Source of the DNA: Massilia agri
GTDB lineage: Bacteria > Pseudomonadota > Gammaproteobacteria > Burkholderiales > Burkholderiaceae_D
Assembly: GCF_024753255.1 (NCBI RefSeq)
Contig: NZ_JANUHA010000001.1
Coordinates: 186,001-250,000, forward strand
DNA length: 64,000 bases
Direction of reading: 5' to 3'
The position numbers and the translations under genes are program-made. Positions 17,178 through 25,835 of this stretch are shown piece after piece. Numbering within the stretch: position 1 is the stretch's first letter; each line of letters opens with the position of its first letter. The notes below the pieces were generated by a model, which did no database searches, was not told the origin of the DNA, and was given only the letters and a program-made list of their open reading frames with translations.

Positions 17178-17666
17178 ATGCAGGAACCGACCAAGGAAGG
17201 AAGCGCGCGCTTCGATACCCGCGCCGAGCTCGAGACCCACTTGCGTGCCTGCCTGGCCGCCGCCCACGTCACGCTCGACCTCTTCGATCCGGATTTCGCG
17301 GTCTTCCCGCTCGGGAGCATTGAGACCGACACCCTGCTGCGCGCCTTCCTGGGGCGGGGCGGCATGCTGCGCCTCGCCATGCATTTGCCGGCTCACATCG
17401 AAAGACATTATCCGCGCCTGCTGCGCCTGCTGCGCGACTACAGCCATGCCGTCGAGTGCCGCGCCACGCCGAAAGCACTGCACAATCTGACCGATTCCTT
17501 CTGCATCGTCGACAACCGGCATGTGCTCCGGCGTTTTCATAGCGACCATATGCGCGGCGAGATGGCGTTCGACGCGCCGGGCGCCGTCGATGTGCCGCGT
17601 CACCGCTTCGAGGCGATCTGGGCGGAATCACGTCCGGTTCTGCAGCCGACCACGACAGGTTTATAG
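17178..17666 (+). CDS. Hypothetical protein, probably cotranscribed with roxA
   Basis: A 162-residue soluble protein without signal peptide. Sequences such as LDLFDPDFAVFPLGSIE and DSFCIVDNRHVLRRFHSD look like one half of a phospholipase-D-like fold (strand plus polar loops), but no HKD motif is present, so I infer a non-catalytic domain and claim no activity. A strong GGAGG lies 6 bases before the ATG at 17178. It lies 24 bases after roxA on the same strand, so a shared transcript is likely. It may serve a ribosome or RNA-related role with RoxA, but nothing in the sequence shows this. Confidence 0.65.
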   Translation: MQEPTKEGSARFDTRAELETHLRACLAAAHVTLDLFDPDFAVFPLGSIETDTLLRAFLGRGGMLRLAMHLPAHIERHYPRLLRLLRDYSHAVECRATPKALHNLTDSFCIVDNRHVLRRFHSDHMRGEMAFDAPGAVDVPRHRFEAIWAESRPVLQPTTTGL

Positions 17667-17794
17667 CCTGTCAACCGATCCCTTGATCAGTCCGTTAACA
17701 GCTCAGTTACCTGGGAATTTGCTGCGGTTGCATCTTGTAACAAGATAAACCTTGGCAATGCACAAAATACTTTCGCCAGAGCATGAGTTTTCTG

Positions 17795-17821
17795 TTGCGA
17801 TTCAGTAAATTTGGCTATAAT
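17795..17821 (+). promoter_or_regulatory. Sigma70-type promoter of the alanine-rich lipoprotein
   Basis: TTGCGA (17795-17800), a 15-base spacer, then a perfect TATAAT (17816-17821). It lies in an AT-rich stretch of otherwise GC-rich DNA, with the only gene downstream being the lipoprotein. The predicted transcript has a leader of about 130 bases. The spacer is shorter than the ideal 17. Confidence 0.55.
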
Positions 17822-17892
17822 ATCAGGTCAGGAGATTCCGTTGCTTATGCGGCAGTATTGCCTCATATGAAAGCGCGAGAATTCCTCTGAGC

Positions 17893-17912
17893 AATAATTA
17901 CCGGTAATTATT
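17893..17912. promoter_or_regulatory. Perfect 20-bp palindrome in the lipoprotein leader
   Basis: AATAATTACCGGTAATTATT is identical to its reverse complement. It sits in the predicted 5' leader, 45 bases before the lipoprotein ATG, between its promoter and the ribosome site. It could be an operator for a dimeric regulator acting as a roadblock, or a leader hairpin. In this GC-rich genome an 80%-AT perfect palindrome is unlikely by chance. Confidence 0.5.
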
Positions 17913-17956
17913 ATTCAAACAAGCAGTACTTACTTTTTAAGATATTAAGGAAAATC

Positions 17957-18238
17957 ATGAAAAAATCCCTGCTGATCGTTTCCCTGATGGCTGTTGCTCT
18001 GGCTGCTTGCAGCAAGAAAGAAGAAGCCGCTCCGGCCGCTCCGGCTGCTGTCGAAGCACCGGCTGCTGCAACCACCGACGCAGCTGCTACCACCCCGGCC
18101 GCTACCGACGCTGCTGCTACCACCGCTCCGGCTGACGCTGCTGCTGCCGCTTCGGCTGCTGCTTCGACCGCTGCTGACGCTGCTGCTGCTGCTTCGACCG
18201 CTGCTTCGCAAGCTGCTGACGCTGCTGCTACCAAGTAA
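17957..18238 (+). CDS. Small alanine-rich lipoprotein
   Basis: A 93-residue precursor. A lipoprotein signal peptide ends at lipobox LAAC (Cys at about residue 18), followed by SKKEEA and then a low-complexity tail of Ala, Thr, Asp, Pro and Ser up to the C-terminus. The residue after Cys is Ser, which argues for outer-membrane sorting. The DNA is a run of gct/gcc codons with many near-repeats, prone to slippage. Such Ala-rich small lipoproteins may be extended spacers or stress-induced envelope proteins; no enzymatic role is possible. It has its own promoter with a long leader, and a strong terminator right after the stop. Confidence 0.8.
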   Translation: MKKSLLIVSLMAVALAACSKKEEAAPAAPAAVEAPAAATTDAAATTPAATDAAATTAPADAAAAASAAASTAADAAAAASTAASQAADAAATK

Positions 18239-18261
18239 TCAGCGCAAGCTCGATTCGAAAG

Positions 18262-18285
18262 ACCGGCCTGCGGGCCGGTTTTTTT
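18262..18285 (+). terminator. Rho-independent terminator of the lipoprotein gene
   Basis: Perfect 7-bp stem ACCGGCC/GGCCGGT with TGCG loop, followed by seven T, 24 bases after the lipoprotein stop. Confidence 0.85.
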
Positions 18286-18301
18286 ACGCCTGTAGGTTTA
18301 T

Positions 18302-18328
18302 CGTAGGGTGGGCGGAATCCGCCCACCG
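18302..18328. repeat. Short palindromic repeat, GTAGGGTGGGCGG type
   Basis: GTAGGGTGGGCGG then AATCC then CCGCCCACC forms a short hairpin between two terminators in a convergent gap. The GTAGGGTGG core recurs at 23421 and 28796 in this window, so it is a dispersed REP-like element. Confidence 0.5.
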
Positions 18329-18341
18329 GACAACGGCGCAT

Positions 18342-18369
18342 AAAAAAACCGGCCCTCAGGCCGGTTTTT
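18342..18369. terminator. Bidirectional terminator between the lipoprotein gene and bamC
   Basis: A7-CCGGCC, loop CTCA, GGCCGG-T5. A and T tracts on both sides make it usable from either strand; it lies 22 bases beyond the bamC stop and terminates the dapA-bamC transcript. Confidence 0.8.
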
Positions 18370-18390
18370 CATTCGAAGCGCTGAAACTGA

Positions 18391-19542
18391 TTACTTCAGC
18401 TCGTCCGTCAGCAGACGCAGGATCTTCGCGCCGGTCTCGCCGGTTTCCGTCTTGCCGTCGTTGGTCTGCACGGTCACGTCGCTGCTTGCGGCGCCCTGCT
18501 CGGCCTTGACGATCACGCGGTAGCGCTGGGCTTCCTTGGCTTTCTCGTCGGCGCCGAAGGTGAACAGGCGCTTGAAGAAGCCGTCCTTGTTGGTGGCGTC
18601 CGGATCGACGTAGCGGACGAAATACACGCCCTGTACGCGGTCGCGGTCTTCCACGGTGAAGCCGACGCGGTCGAGCGCCAGGCCGACGCGGCGCCAGGCG
18701 CGGTCGAAGCCCTCGTCCACGCGGATCACGCCGCCTTCGAGCTTGGCCTGCGGGGCGGCGACCGGTGCGTTGGCGACCATGGTCTCGGCCTGCTTGGTTT
18801 CCTTCTGGCCGGTCAGCTGGGCCACCAGGCGGCTCAGGAACTGCGACTCCAGGCCGGGATCGTTCGGACGCACGGTCCAGATCGTGGTTTCCTTCTGGCT
18901 ACCCTGCAGCACCTCTTCGGCGCCGCGGTGGCTGATCCAGATCTCGGTCGAGCCGTCCGGCAGGCGCTCGAGGCGGGTGCGGAACTTGTCGCGCTCGCCG
19001 GTCGAGTAGGCGCGGTCGAAGACCTTGCCGATGGCGTTGCGGATGAAGTCCTGCGGGATCTTCGAACGGTTCTCGACCCAGTCGGTTTCCATGGTGCCGG
19101 TCGTGAGCGACTCGGTCGCGACGGCGAAGCCCTGGTTTTCCCAGAACTGGCGCAGTTGCGGCCACAGCTGCTCCGGGGTCTGCTTGACCACCAGCCAGCG
19201 CTGGTCGCCGTTGCGCTGCACGCTGACGGCATCGGTCGAGATCGGACCGACGGTGCCGGCGATGCCCGGCGCGCCGGCGACTGGCGCACCCGCCTGGGCG
19301 CCCACCTGCTGCTGGTAGCCCAAGGCGGTCGCGACGCCCTTGCCGTCAGGGATGGCATAGCGGTTGTCGCGCTGCAGCGCGGTCAGGTCCGGCGGGACTG
19401 CCAGGTCGGCGGAACGCTTGGCGCCACGGTAGTCGACCTTGTCCGATTCGAAGATGGTGGTGCAGGCCGAGACGCTCAGCGCGATCGCGGTAAGCGTCAG
19501 CACGCGCGCGGCGGCAGGAGTCGTGATAGTGCGTTTAGTCAT
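18391..19542 (-). CDS. bamC: Outer membrane protein assembly factor BamC
   Basis: A 383-residue lipoprotein. The signal peptide ends at lipobox VSAC followed by TTIFESDKVDYRGAK, matching the unstructured N-terminal BamC segment that binds BamD. Two helix-grip domains follow (about 100-220 and 270-383), including TDWVENRSKIPQD. It is a non-essential lipoprotein of the BAM complex that folds outer-membrane beta barrels. It sits 33 bases downstream of dapA on the same strand, the conserved dapA-bamC arrangement. Confidence 0.93.
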   Translation of the reverse strand: MTKRTITTPAAARVLTLTAIALSVSACTTIFESDKVDYRGAKRSADLAVPPDLTALQRDNRYAIPDGKGVATALGYQQQVGAQAGAPVAGAPGIAGTVGPISTDAVSVQRNGDQRWLVVKQTPEQLWPQLRQFWENQGFAVATESLTTGTMETDWVENRSKIPQDFIRNAIGKVFDRAYSTGERDKFRTRLERLPDGSTEIWISHRGAEEVLQGSQKETTIWTVRPNDPGLESQFLSRLVAQLTGQKETKQAETMVANAPVAAPQAKLEGGVIRVDEGFDRAWRRVGLALDRVGFTVEDRDRVQGVYFVRYVDPDATNKDGFFKRLFTFGADEKAKEAQRYRVIVKAEQGAASSDVTVQTNDGKTETGETGAKILRLLTDELK

Positions 19543-19575
19543 GTGTTCGATATCAGGTAAGGAACCCTCGCGGGT

Positions 19576-20457
19576 TCAGGCAGAGAGAAGGCCCGCCTGG
19601 GCCAGTGCGCCGCGCACGGTATCGTGCCAGGACGAAGACAGCGGCGCCAGCGGCAGGCGCAGGCCGGCCGGCATCTTGCCCATTTCGGCCAGCGCCCACT
19701 TCACCGGCACCGGGTTCGGCTCGACGAACAGCTTGGCGTGCAGGTCGAGCACGCGGTTATTGATCTCGACGGCGCGCTTGACGTCGCCGGCCATGGCGGC
19801 GGCGCACAGCTCGTGCATCGCGCGCGGGGCGACGTTGGCGGTCACCGAGATATTGCCGGCGGCGCCGCAGAACATCAGGGCCATCGCGGTCGGGTCGTCG
19901 CCAGAGTAGACCGCGAAGGAGCTGTCGACGCTGCGCAGCAGTTCGATGCCGCGGCCGACGTTGCCGGTGGCGTCCTTGATGCCGACGATATTGTCGATCT
20001 GGGCCAGGCGCACGACGGTCTCGTTGGCCATGTCCGCCACGGTGCGGCCCGGCACGTTGTACAGGATCACCGGCAGGTCCACCGCTTCGGCGATGGCGCG
20101 GAAGTGGCGGTACATGCCTTCCTGGGTCGGACGGTTGTAGTACGGCACCACCTGCAGGGTGGCGTCGGCGCCCACTTCCTTGGCGTGGCGGGTCAGTGCG
20201 ATGGCCTCGACCGTCGAGTTGGCGCCCGCGCCGGCGATCACCGGGATGCGGCCGGCGGTGTGTTCCACCGCGAGCCTGATCAGTTCGCCGTGTTCTTCCG
20301 GAGACACGGTGGCCGATTCGCCCGTGGTGCCGACGATGACGATGCCGTCGGTGCCCTCGGCGATGTGCCAGTCGATCAGCTTGCGCAGGGAGTCGCGGTC
20401 AAGACTGCCGTCCTCGAACATCGGGGTGACGATTGCTACGATGCTGCCCTTAATCAT
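19576..20457 (-). CDS. dapA: 4-hydroxy-tetrahydrodipicolinate synthase DapA
   Basis: A 293-residue TIM-barrel lyase that condenses pyruvate with aspartate semialdehyde, the first committed step of lysine and diaminopimelate synthesis. It shows GTTGES for substrate binding, the catalytic Tyr in ILYNVPGRT, and the Schiff-base Lys in VGIKDATG. Length is canonical. A TACAAT -10-like box on the minus strand (20502-20507) suggests its own promoter about 45 bases upstream of the ATG. bamC follows as second gene of the operon. Confidence 0.97.
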   Translation of the reverse strand: MIKGSIVAIVTPMFEDGSLDRDSLRKLIDWHIAEGTDGIVIVGTTGESATVSPEEHGELIRLAVEHTAGRIPVIAGAGANSTVEAIALTRHAKEVGADATLQVVPYYNRPTQEGMYRHFRAIAEAVDLPVILYNVPGRTVADMANETVVRLAQIDNIVGIKDATGNVGRGIELLRSVDSSFAVYSGDDPTAMALMFCGAAGNISVTANVAPRAMHELCAAAMAGDVKRAVEINNRVLDLHAKLFVEPNPVPVKWALAEMGKMPAGLRLPLAPLSSSWHDTVRGALAQAGLLSA

Positions 20458-20501
20458 ATGCGTGACGCTGCCAGTTAGTTAAGAAAATACATAAAACGCT
20501 G

Positions 20502-20507
20502 ATTGTA
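20502..20507 (-). promoter_or_regulatory. Putative -10 box of dapA-bamC
   Basis: TACAAT read on the minus strand, 45 bases before the dapA ATG, in an AT-rich spacer after the methyltransferase gene. No clear -35 hexamer. Confidence 0.35.
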
Positions 20508-20522
20508 GCGGATCACCCGCCT

Positions 20523-21101
20523 CTATGGTTCATTCGCTACCAGATTATGGTCGAGCTTCGCCTCGGTTTTGGCGAAGGCCGGGCCGGCCGCGCACAGGCG
20601 CTGCACCTGGGCCGGATTGGGCCGGTCGACGTGGCCGTCCTCGTAGGCCAGCACCTGCAGGCCACCCTCGCGCGCCAGGCCCAGCAGCTCCTCCGGCGCC
20701 AGCAGGAAGGCCGGATTCGACGGCTTGCCGTAGATCTGGTTCCCTTGGGCGAAGGTTTCATAGATCAGGATGCCATCGGGCGCCAGGCTGCGCGCAAGGT
20801 CCGCGAACAGCGGGCGGTGCAGGTAGTTGGTGACCACGATCAGCGAAAAGCGCCCCGCTTCGAAGGGCCAGGCGGCGCCCTCGGCTTCCAGGTCGTGTTC
20901 CCACGTCTGCACATTGTCGCCCGCGAGCGGCGCCAGCAGCTCGGCGTTGCGATCCAGCGCCAGCACCCGCAGGCCGCGCGCGGCCAGGTAGCGCGTATGG
21001 CGGCCGCTGCCGCAAGCCAGGTCAAGGGCCTCGCCGCTGCTGACGAGCGGGGCGAACCGTGCGACCCACGGCGACACCGGCAGGTTCAACATGGGATTCA
21101 T
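20523..21101 (-). CDS. Class I SAM-dependent methyltransferase, TehB-like
   Basis: A 192-residue Rossmann methyltransferase. Motif I is LDLACGSGRHTRYLA, the acidic residue after strand 2 is in VLALDRNAE, and motif IV is IVVTNYLHRP. It resembles the TehB/tellurite-resistance type and other small-molecule methyltransferases; the acceptor is unknown. Its ATG overlaps the stop of the M50 protease gene by 4 bases, so the two are translationally coupled. Confidence 0.85.
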   Translation of the reverse strand: MNPMLNLPVSPWVARFAPLVSSGEALDLACGSGRHTRYLAARGLRVLALDRNAELLAPLAGDNVQTWEHDLEAEGAAWPFEAGRFSLIVVTNYLHRPLFADLARSLAPDGILIYETFAQGNQIYGKPSNPAFLLAPEELLGLAREGGLQVLAYEDGHVDRPNPAQVQRLCAAGPAFAKTEAKLDHNLVANEP

Positions 21102-21751
21102 GTGAGCAGCAACGAGAACGGCGAGGCGAACAGCTGGATCAGGATGCGGCCCAGCTGCATCACCGGCATGACCCAGAACGACAGCAGGTTAAAGAACAGC
21201 AGGGCCAGCACGATGTAGAAGCCGTAGGGCTCGATGCGCGCGTATTTGTAAGCCAGGCGATTCGGCAGCACGCTGGTCAGCACCCGCCCGCCGTCCAGCG
21301 GTGGAATCGGCAGCAGGTTGAAGGCGAACATCAGCAGATTGGCGATGATGCCGGCCTGCGCCACCTTGTGCGGGAAGGCCTCGTCCACGTTCAGCGCCAC
21401 CAGCAGGATGCCCAGGATCAGCCATCCCAGCGCCATGATGAAGTTCGCGCCGGGTCCGGCCAGGGCCACCCAGGCCATGTCGCGCTTCGGATTGCGCAGG
21501 CGGCCGAAATCGATCGGCACCGGCTTGGCGTAGCCGAACACGAAACCCGTTGTCAGGTAGAGGACCAGGGGAATGACGATGGTGCCGAACAGGTCGATGT
21601 GCACCAGGGGATTCAGGGTCATCCGCCCCGCGGCATAGGCGGTGTTGTCGCCGAAATAGCGGGCGACGTAGGCGTGGGCGGCTTCGTGCAGGGTAATCGC
21701 AAAAAGAACGGGGAGCGCGTAGACAGCGATGTTGCGTATCGTTTCATCCAT
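21098..21751 (-). CDS. Site-2 protease family protein (M50)
   Basis: A 217-residue integral membrane zinc protease with about five or six helices. The first helix carries HEAAH (in ITLHEAAHAYVA) and a later one the third metal ligand motif NLLPIPPLDGGRV, so the active site is complete. It is the minimal RseP-like form without PDZ domain. Such proteins cleave substrates within the membrane; the target here is unknown. It lies in the rnm-htpX-YciO-M50-methyltransferase-dapA block, an arrangement common in Burkholderiales. Confidence 0.9.
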   Translation of the reverse strand: MDETIRNIAVYALPVLFAITLHEAAHAYVARYFGDNTAYAAGRMTLNPLVHIDLFGTIVIPLVLYLTTGFVFGYAKPVPIDFGRLRNPKRDMAWVALAGPGANFIMALGWLILGILLVALNVDEAFPHKVAQAGIIANLLMFAFNLLPIPPLDGGRVLTSVLPNRLAYKYARIEPYGFYIVLALLFFNLLSFWVMPVMQLGRILIQLFASPFSLLLT

Positions 21752-21826
21752 ACCGGGATTCTATCAGAGCCGATTGCCCGCAGTCTGTGCCTTCAGGCAA
21801 GCTTAAGGACAGCTTATCTGGCCCGC

Positions 21827-22450
21827 TTATAAGCCGAAGGCGGCCGGATCTCCCCTGCCCTCGCGCACCAGTTCCGGCGTGGGGCCGGTCAGGTCGACCA
21901 CGGTGGTCGGCTCGAGCGTGCCGGCGCCGCCGTCGATGACGAGCTCGATCTGCTTGCCGAGGCGCTCGAACACCTCGTCCGGGTCGGACAGCATGTGGTC
22001 GTCGCCCGGCAGCTGCAGGGTGGTGCCGATCAGCGGTTCGCCCAGCTCCTCGATCAGGCCGAGCAGGATGCGGTTCTCGGGAACGCGCACGCCGATGGTC
22101 TTGCGCGAAGGGTGGGACAGGCGGCGCGGCACTTCGCGCGTCGCCTCCAGGATCACGGTGTACGGTCCCGGCATGGCGGCCTTCAGCAGGCGGTACTGGG
22201 CATTGTCGACGCGCGCGAAGTGGGCGATCTCGGACAGGTCGCGCACCAGGAGGGTCAGGTGATGCTTGTCGTCGACCCCACGGATGCGGCGCAGCTTCTC
22301 GACCGCGGCCTTGTCGTCCAGGCGGCAGACCAGGGCATAGGCCGAGTCGGTCGGCGCGGCGACGATGCCGCCGCTGCCGATGATCTGGGCGGCCTGCTTG
22401 AGCAGGCGCGACTGGGGATTCTCGTGGTGGATCTGGAAATGCTGGGCCAT
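21827..22450 (-). CDS. L-threonylcarbamoyladenylate synthase family protein (YciO type)
   Basis: A 207-residue YrdC-like protein, closer to YciO than to TsaC: N-terminal MAQHFQIHHENPQ, APTDSAYAL, and the RRIRGVDDKHHLTLLVRDLS loop. The family makes threonylcarbamoyl-AMP for tRNA t6A modification; YciO members have weak or uncertain activity. The nucleotide-binding basic residues of the core are present. It follows htpX by 12 bases and is probably cotranscribed. Confidence 0.88.
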   Translation of the reverse strand: MAQHFQIHHENPQSRLLKQAAQIIGSGGIVAAPTDSAYALVCRLDDKAAVEKLRRIRGVDDKHHLTLLVRDLSEIAHFARVDNAQYRLLKAAMPGPYTVILEATREVPRRLSHPSRKTIGVRVPENRILLGLIEELGEPLIGTTLQLPGDDHMLSDPDEVFERLGKQIELVIDGGAGTLEPTTVVDLTGPTPELVREGRGDPAAFGL

Positions 22451-22462
22451 CGCAACCTTTCT

Positions 22463-23347
22463 TTACGCGCCTTGGCGCAGCGCCTGCAGCGCGGCAATGC
22501 GCTGCTCCATCGGCGGGTGGGTGGAGAACAGCGCGCCCCAGCCGCCACCGCTGCCCGAGATGCCGGAGGCGGCCATCGACGAAGGCAGCGCGCCGGGCAC
22601 GAGGCCGCCGAGGCGGGCCAGCGCATGCTGCATCGGTACGGACGAGCCCAGCAGCCTGGCGGAACCGGCGTCGGCGCGGAATTCGCGCTGGCGCGAGAAC
22701 CAGGCGACGATGATCGAGGCCAGGATACCGAACAGGATCTCGCAGACGAAGACGGTGATCATGTAGCCGATGCCGGGGCCGCGGTCTTCGCTGCGGAACA
22801 ATACCTTATCCACAAAAAAACCGACCACGCGCGCCAGGAACACGACGAAAGTGTTGACCACGCCCTGGATCAGGGTGAGCGTGACCATGTCCCCATTGGC
22901 GATGTGCGCGACCTCGTGGCCGATCACGGCCTCGACCTCGTCCTGGTTCATGTTCGCGAGCAAGCCCGTGGACACGGCCACCAGGGCGGAATTCTTGAAA
23001 GCGCCGGTCGCGAAGGCGTTCGGCTCGCCATCGTAGACGGCCACTTCCGGCATGCCGATGCCGGCACGCTCGGACAGGCGGCGCACGGTGTCCACCAGCC
23101 AGCGCTCGGTGCTGTTGGTGGGCTGCTCGATGACGCGCGCGCCAGTGGACCACTTGGCCATGGGCTTGCTCATCAGGAGCGAGATGATGGATCCGGTGAA
23201 GCCGACCACCAGCGAGAACACGGCCAGCGCGCCGACGTTGATTCCTTCCCCCGTGACGGCACGGCCCACGCCGAGCAGGTTGAGCACGAGCGACACCACC
23301 AGCACGACGGCAAGGTTGGTGGCGAGGAACAACACGATACGTTTCAT
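22463..23347 (-). CDS. htpX: Zinc metalloprotease HtpX
   Basis: A 294-residue inner-membrane M48 protease. Two N-terminal helices ([40 protein letters not shown]), metal motif [12 protein letters not shown], third ligand Glu in [10 protein letters not shown], and further helices at about 155-215. It degrades misfolded membrane proteins under envelope or heat stress, overlapping with FtsH. I chose the ATG at 23347 because GGAGGC lies 6 bases upstream and the family N-terminus begins there. A GTAGGGTGG-flanked repeat lies between it and rnm. Confidence 0.96.
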   Translation of the reverse strand: MKRIVLFLATNLAVVLVVSLVLNLLGVGRAVTGEGINVGALAVFSLVVGFTGSIISLLMSKPMAKWSTGARVIEQPTNSTERWLVDTVRRLSERAGIGMPEVAVYDGEPNAFATGAFKNSALVAVSTGLLANMNQDEVEAVIGHEVAHIANGDMVTLTLIQGVVNTFVVFLARVVGFFVDKVLFRSEDRGPGIGYMITVFVCEILFGILASIIVAWFSRQREFRADAGSARLLGSSVPMQHALARLGGLVPGALPSSMAASGISGSGGGWGALFSTHPPMEQRIAALQALRQGA

Positions 23348-23420
23348 GGACGAGCCTCCTGGCAGATGAAAAACGATGTCAGGCTGCCAAGATAGGGATG
23401 AGATCGAAAAACTCAAGGAC

Positions 23421-23562
23421 GTAGGGTGGACCGGGGCGCGTAGCCGGCTCTGCCGTGCGCGCGTTCAAACCGTGCAAGCGCAGAGGCAGCGTCTGTTCAT
23501 GCGGGAGTCGAACGCGCGTTCGGCGAAGCGTGCTCCGGTCCACTGGACCGAACCACCCCTAC
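23421..23562. repeat. Inverted-repeat-bounded element (GTAGGGTGG ... CCACCCCTAC)
   Basis: About 142 bases bounded by GTAGGGTGGACCGG on the left and, inverted with small mismatches, GGACCGAACCACCCCTAC on the right. Internal GC-rich dyads occur (the self-complementary AACGCGCGTT near 23510). It fills nearly all of the gap between htpX and rnm, and its right end supplies the TAG stop codon of rnm. It looks like a non-autonomous palindromic element; there is no coding capacity. Confidence 0.5.
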
Positions 23563-24386
23563 CAATCGTGCCAGACCGGTGTCAAATTGCCCGGCAAGGG
23601 CGGCAGCTCCGCAAACTCGACGCGCGACTCGCCCGGCGCATGGAAATCGGTTCCGCGCGAAGCCAGGAAACCGTAGCGCCGCGCCTTCTCGGCATACTCG
23701 CCGTACTGGTCCGGCGTGTGGCTGCCGGTCACGACCTCGATGGCGGTGCCGCCCAGCTGGCGGAATTCGTCGAACAGCGCGCCTTCGGCCGTATCGCTGA
23801 AGGGATAGCGCCCCGGATGGGCGATCACGGGGATGCCGCCGGCGCCGCGGATCCAGCCGACCGCCTGCTCGAGCGTGGCCCAGCGGTGCGGCACATAACC
23901 CGGCTTGCCCTCGGTCAGGTATTTGCGGAACACCTCGGCCGGCGTGGCGCACACGCCGATCTCGACGAGATAGCGCGCGAAATGGGTGCGCGACATCAGG
24001 TCCGGGTTGCCGACGTAGCGCAGCGCGCCCTGGTAGGCGCCGGGGATGCCGGCGCTTTCCAGCTGGGCCGAGATTTCCATGGCGCGCGCCTGGCGGCCGT
24101 TGCGGGTCGCGGCCAGGCCCTCGATCAGGGCGCGGTTGTCTTCATCGATCTGCAGGCCGACGATGTGCACGGTCTCATTGGCCCAGGTGACGGAAATCTC
24201 GACGCCGGACACGAAGCGCATGCCGAGCTCGCCGGCCGCCTGGCGCGCGGCCTTGATGCCGCCGACTTCGTCGTGGTCGGTGAGCGCCCACACATCGACG
24301 CCGCTTTTACGGGCGTAGGCCGCCACCGCGGCGGGGGCGAGCACGCCGTCGGAGACGCTGGAATGGCAGTGGAGATCGACTTTCAT
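23559..24386 (-). CDS. rnm: PHP-domain 3',5'-nucleoside bisphosphate phosphatase / 5'-3' exoribonuclease (RNase AM)
   Basis: A 275-residue PHP phosphoesterase of the YciV/TrpH group. Metal motifs DLHCHSSVSDG, WALTDHDEVGG and IAHPGRYPF are all visible, with the closing GTDFHAPG. Members hydrolyse 3',5'-nucleoside bisphosphates and mature the 5' ends of ribosomal RNAs. Length is normal. The stop codon is TAG within a GTAGGGGTGG repeat end. It is the first gene of the minus-strand block that continues to bamC. Confidence 0.9.
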   Translation of the reverse strand: MKVDLHCHSSVSDGVLAPAAVAAYARKSGVDVWALTDHDEVGGIKAARQAAGELGMRFVSGVEISVTWANETVHIVGLQIDEDNRALIEGLAATRNGRQARAMEISAQLESAGIPGAYQGALRYVGNPDLMSRTHFARYLVEIGVCATPAEVFRKYLTEGKPGYVPHRWATLEQAVGWIRGAGGIPVIAHPGRYPFSDTAEGALFDEFRQLGGTAIEVVTGSHTPDQYGEYAEKARRYGFLASRGTDFHAPGESRVEFAELPPLPGNLTPVWHDW

Positions 24387-24477
24387 GTGCGGCAGTTCGC
24401 AAAAGCAGTAGAGCGGAACATGGCATTGTACGCGTCAATGGCCTGTTCCGCTTCCCGCGGGCCGCGGTGGAAGAATC

Positions 24478-25026
24478 CTAGTTGGATTGCAGCATCGAGC
24501 GCACCGTCGCCTCCTTCGCCAGCACGTAGTCGTGGCCGGCAAGCACGAGGTTGGTGGTCGGCTGGATCACCTTGATGTTCACGAACACGGCTTCGCGGGT
24601 TTCGGCATAGGAGCCGACCACGACCGCCTGGGCATTGTGGGTGTGCGCCACGTCGCCGATCTCGCGCGTGAGCATGAGTTCGCCCTGGCCGCGCTTGAGG
24701 TAGACGCTGTTGCGCAGTTTCATTTCCAGCATCTTCATGCCGCCCTGGGCGAGGCGGGTAGACAGCTGCTCGGATACCAGGCGGCCCAGCATCGAGGTCT
24801 GCTCCAGCGCGTCGATGTTGACGATGGTGGCCATGATCAGGGGCTTCTCGTCAGACAGCTTGCCACGCAGCTGCAGCGCCAGTGCATCGGCGGCGCGGTA
24901 ATTGGCGGCGACGAAGGCGTTCGCCGAGACCGAGGTGTAATCGGTGTCCGCCTGCTGGGTCGAGCAGGCGCCCAGCAGCAGCGGCAGGGCCAGGAAGGCG
25001 GCGCGGATAAGCGGGGATCGCATCAT
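24478..25026 (-). CDS. FlgO family outer membrane lipoprotein
   Basis: A 182-residue lipoprotein; the signal peptide ends at lipobox LGAC followed by STQQADTDY. The conserved FlgO domain follows: ANYRAADALALQL, a variable middle, and AQAVVVGSYAETREAVFVNIKVI. In Vibrio, FlgO helps flagellar stability, but no flagellar gene is in this window, so the link to motility here is only by homology. Two adjacent ATGs (25026 and 25023) are possible; the gene starts 5 bases after the stop of the upstream lipoprotein gene. Confidence 0.8.
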   Translation of the reverse strand: MMRSPLIRAAFLALPLLLGACSTQQADTDYTSVSANAFVAANYRAADALALQLRGKLSDEKPLIMATIVNIDALEQTSMLGRLVSEQLSTRLAQGGMKMLEMKLRNSVYLKRGQGELMLTREIGDVAHTHNAQAVVVGSYAETREAVFVNIKVIQPTTNLVLAGHDYVLAKEATVRSMLQSN

Positions 25027-25031
25027 TGGGC

Positions 25032-25703
25032 TCAATAGTTGCGGACCGCGAAGGTCTTCGATGGCTGGAAGGCGGCGTCGTACAGGGCGCGGTCGGAGTC
25101 GACCGTGTAGTACACCATGGTGCTGCGCGCGTAGTAGCGCGAATCGTCGGCCAGCGAGAGGTTGACGATGATCTCGGTCCTGGGCGTGTCGCCGGTGGCG
25201 AACTGCGAGCGGAACCAGGTGTAGGCATCGTGGCCGGCGATCGCGACCGTGGCCAGCCATTCGACGGTATGGTCGACGCCGGTCAGCACCCAGGCGCCGG
25301 CCACCAGGGCGGTGCGCTCGCCCGCGAACTTGTATTGCGGACGCTTGGGCGAGAAGGCCACCACCTGGGTGTCGAGCTCGATGCGCAGCGCGTTCGCGTC
25401 CGGCACCTTGACCACGGCATAGCCCTGATTGACGAGGGCCGTGACCAGGTGGGAGCTGACGCCCTGGGCGAAAGCGCTCGACTGCTGCGATGTCACGTAG
25501 AGCGGACGCTTGGCGTTCACCTTGAGCGAAGGCGCCAGCTGGCCCGCCATGTGGCGCGCGATGACGCCCCAGTGGGCGGCCGCCTGCAGCTTGTCCTGCT
25601 GGGTGCTCGGAAAATTGGTGGCCACCGGGGCCGGGCTGTAGGGGACGGCGCAGCCTGCCGTCAGCAGGGCGCCCAGAAGCGCGAGGCCGGCTCGAAATCG
25701 CAT
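25032..25703 (-). CDS. Lipoprotein of unknown function, paired with the FlgO-like gene
   Basis: A 223-residue lipoprotein with signal peptide MRFRAGLALLGALLTAGC; Cys at residue 18 is the lipidation site and Ala follows. The mature protein is mixed alpha/beta, with SSAFAQGVSSHLVTALVNQGYAV resembling the opening of FlgO-like domains. No catalytic motif is seen. It is transcribed immediately upstream of the FlgO-like gene, so the two probably form an outer-membrane pair. Confidence 0.7.
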   Translation of the reverse strand: MRFRAGLALLGALLTAGCAVPYSPAPVATNFPSTQQDKLQAAAHWGVIARHMAGQLAPSLKVNAKRPLYVTSQQSSAFAQGVSSHLVTALVNQGYAVVKVPDANALRIELDTQVVAFSPKRPQYKFAGERTALVAGAWVLTGVDHTVEWLATVAIAGHDAYTWFRSQFATGDTPRTEIIVNLSLADDSRYYARSTMVYYTVDSDRALYDAAFQPSKTFAVRNY

Positions 25704-25835
25704 GAAGATGAAGGTCCTGTCAGTCTGTCTCGATGGCGCCGGAACGGCGCGGGTTCGGGATGGGACTGTAGCACAGGAGTTTCCCTACAGCAATTACGCC
25801 ATATGGCTGTGATGGCTGCCAACAACGCTCGAGGC

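Noticed and set aside
17911-18234. Alanine/serine-rich minus-strand frames opposite the small lipoprotein
   Set aside because: They arise from the GCT/GCC codon repeats; the plus strand has signal peptide, lipobox, promoter and terminator.
24478-25026. Start of a flagellar gene cluster suggested by the FlgO-like gene
   Set aside because: No other flagellar gene lies within the window; FlgO-family lipoproteins occur outside flagellar loci.
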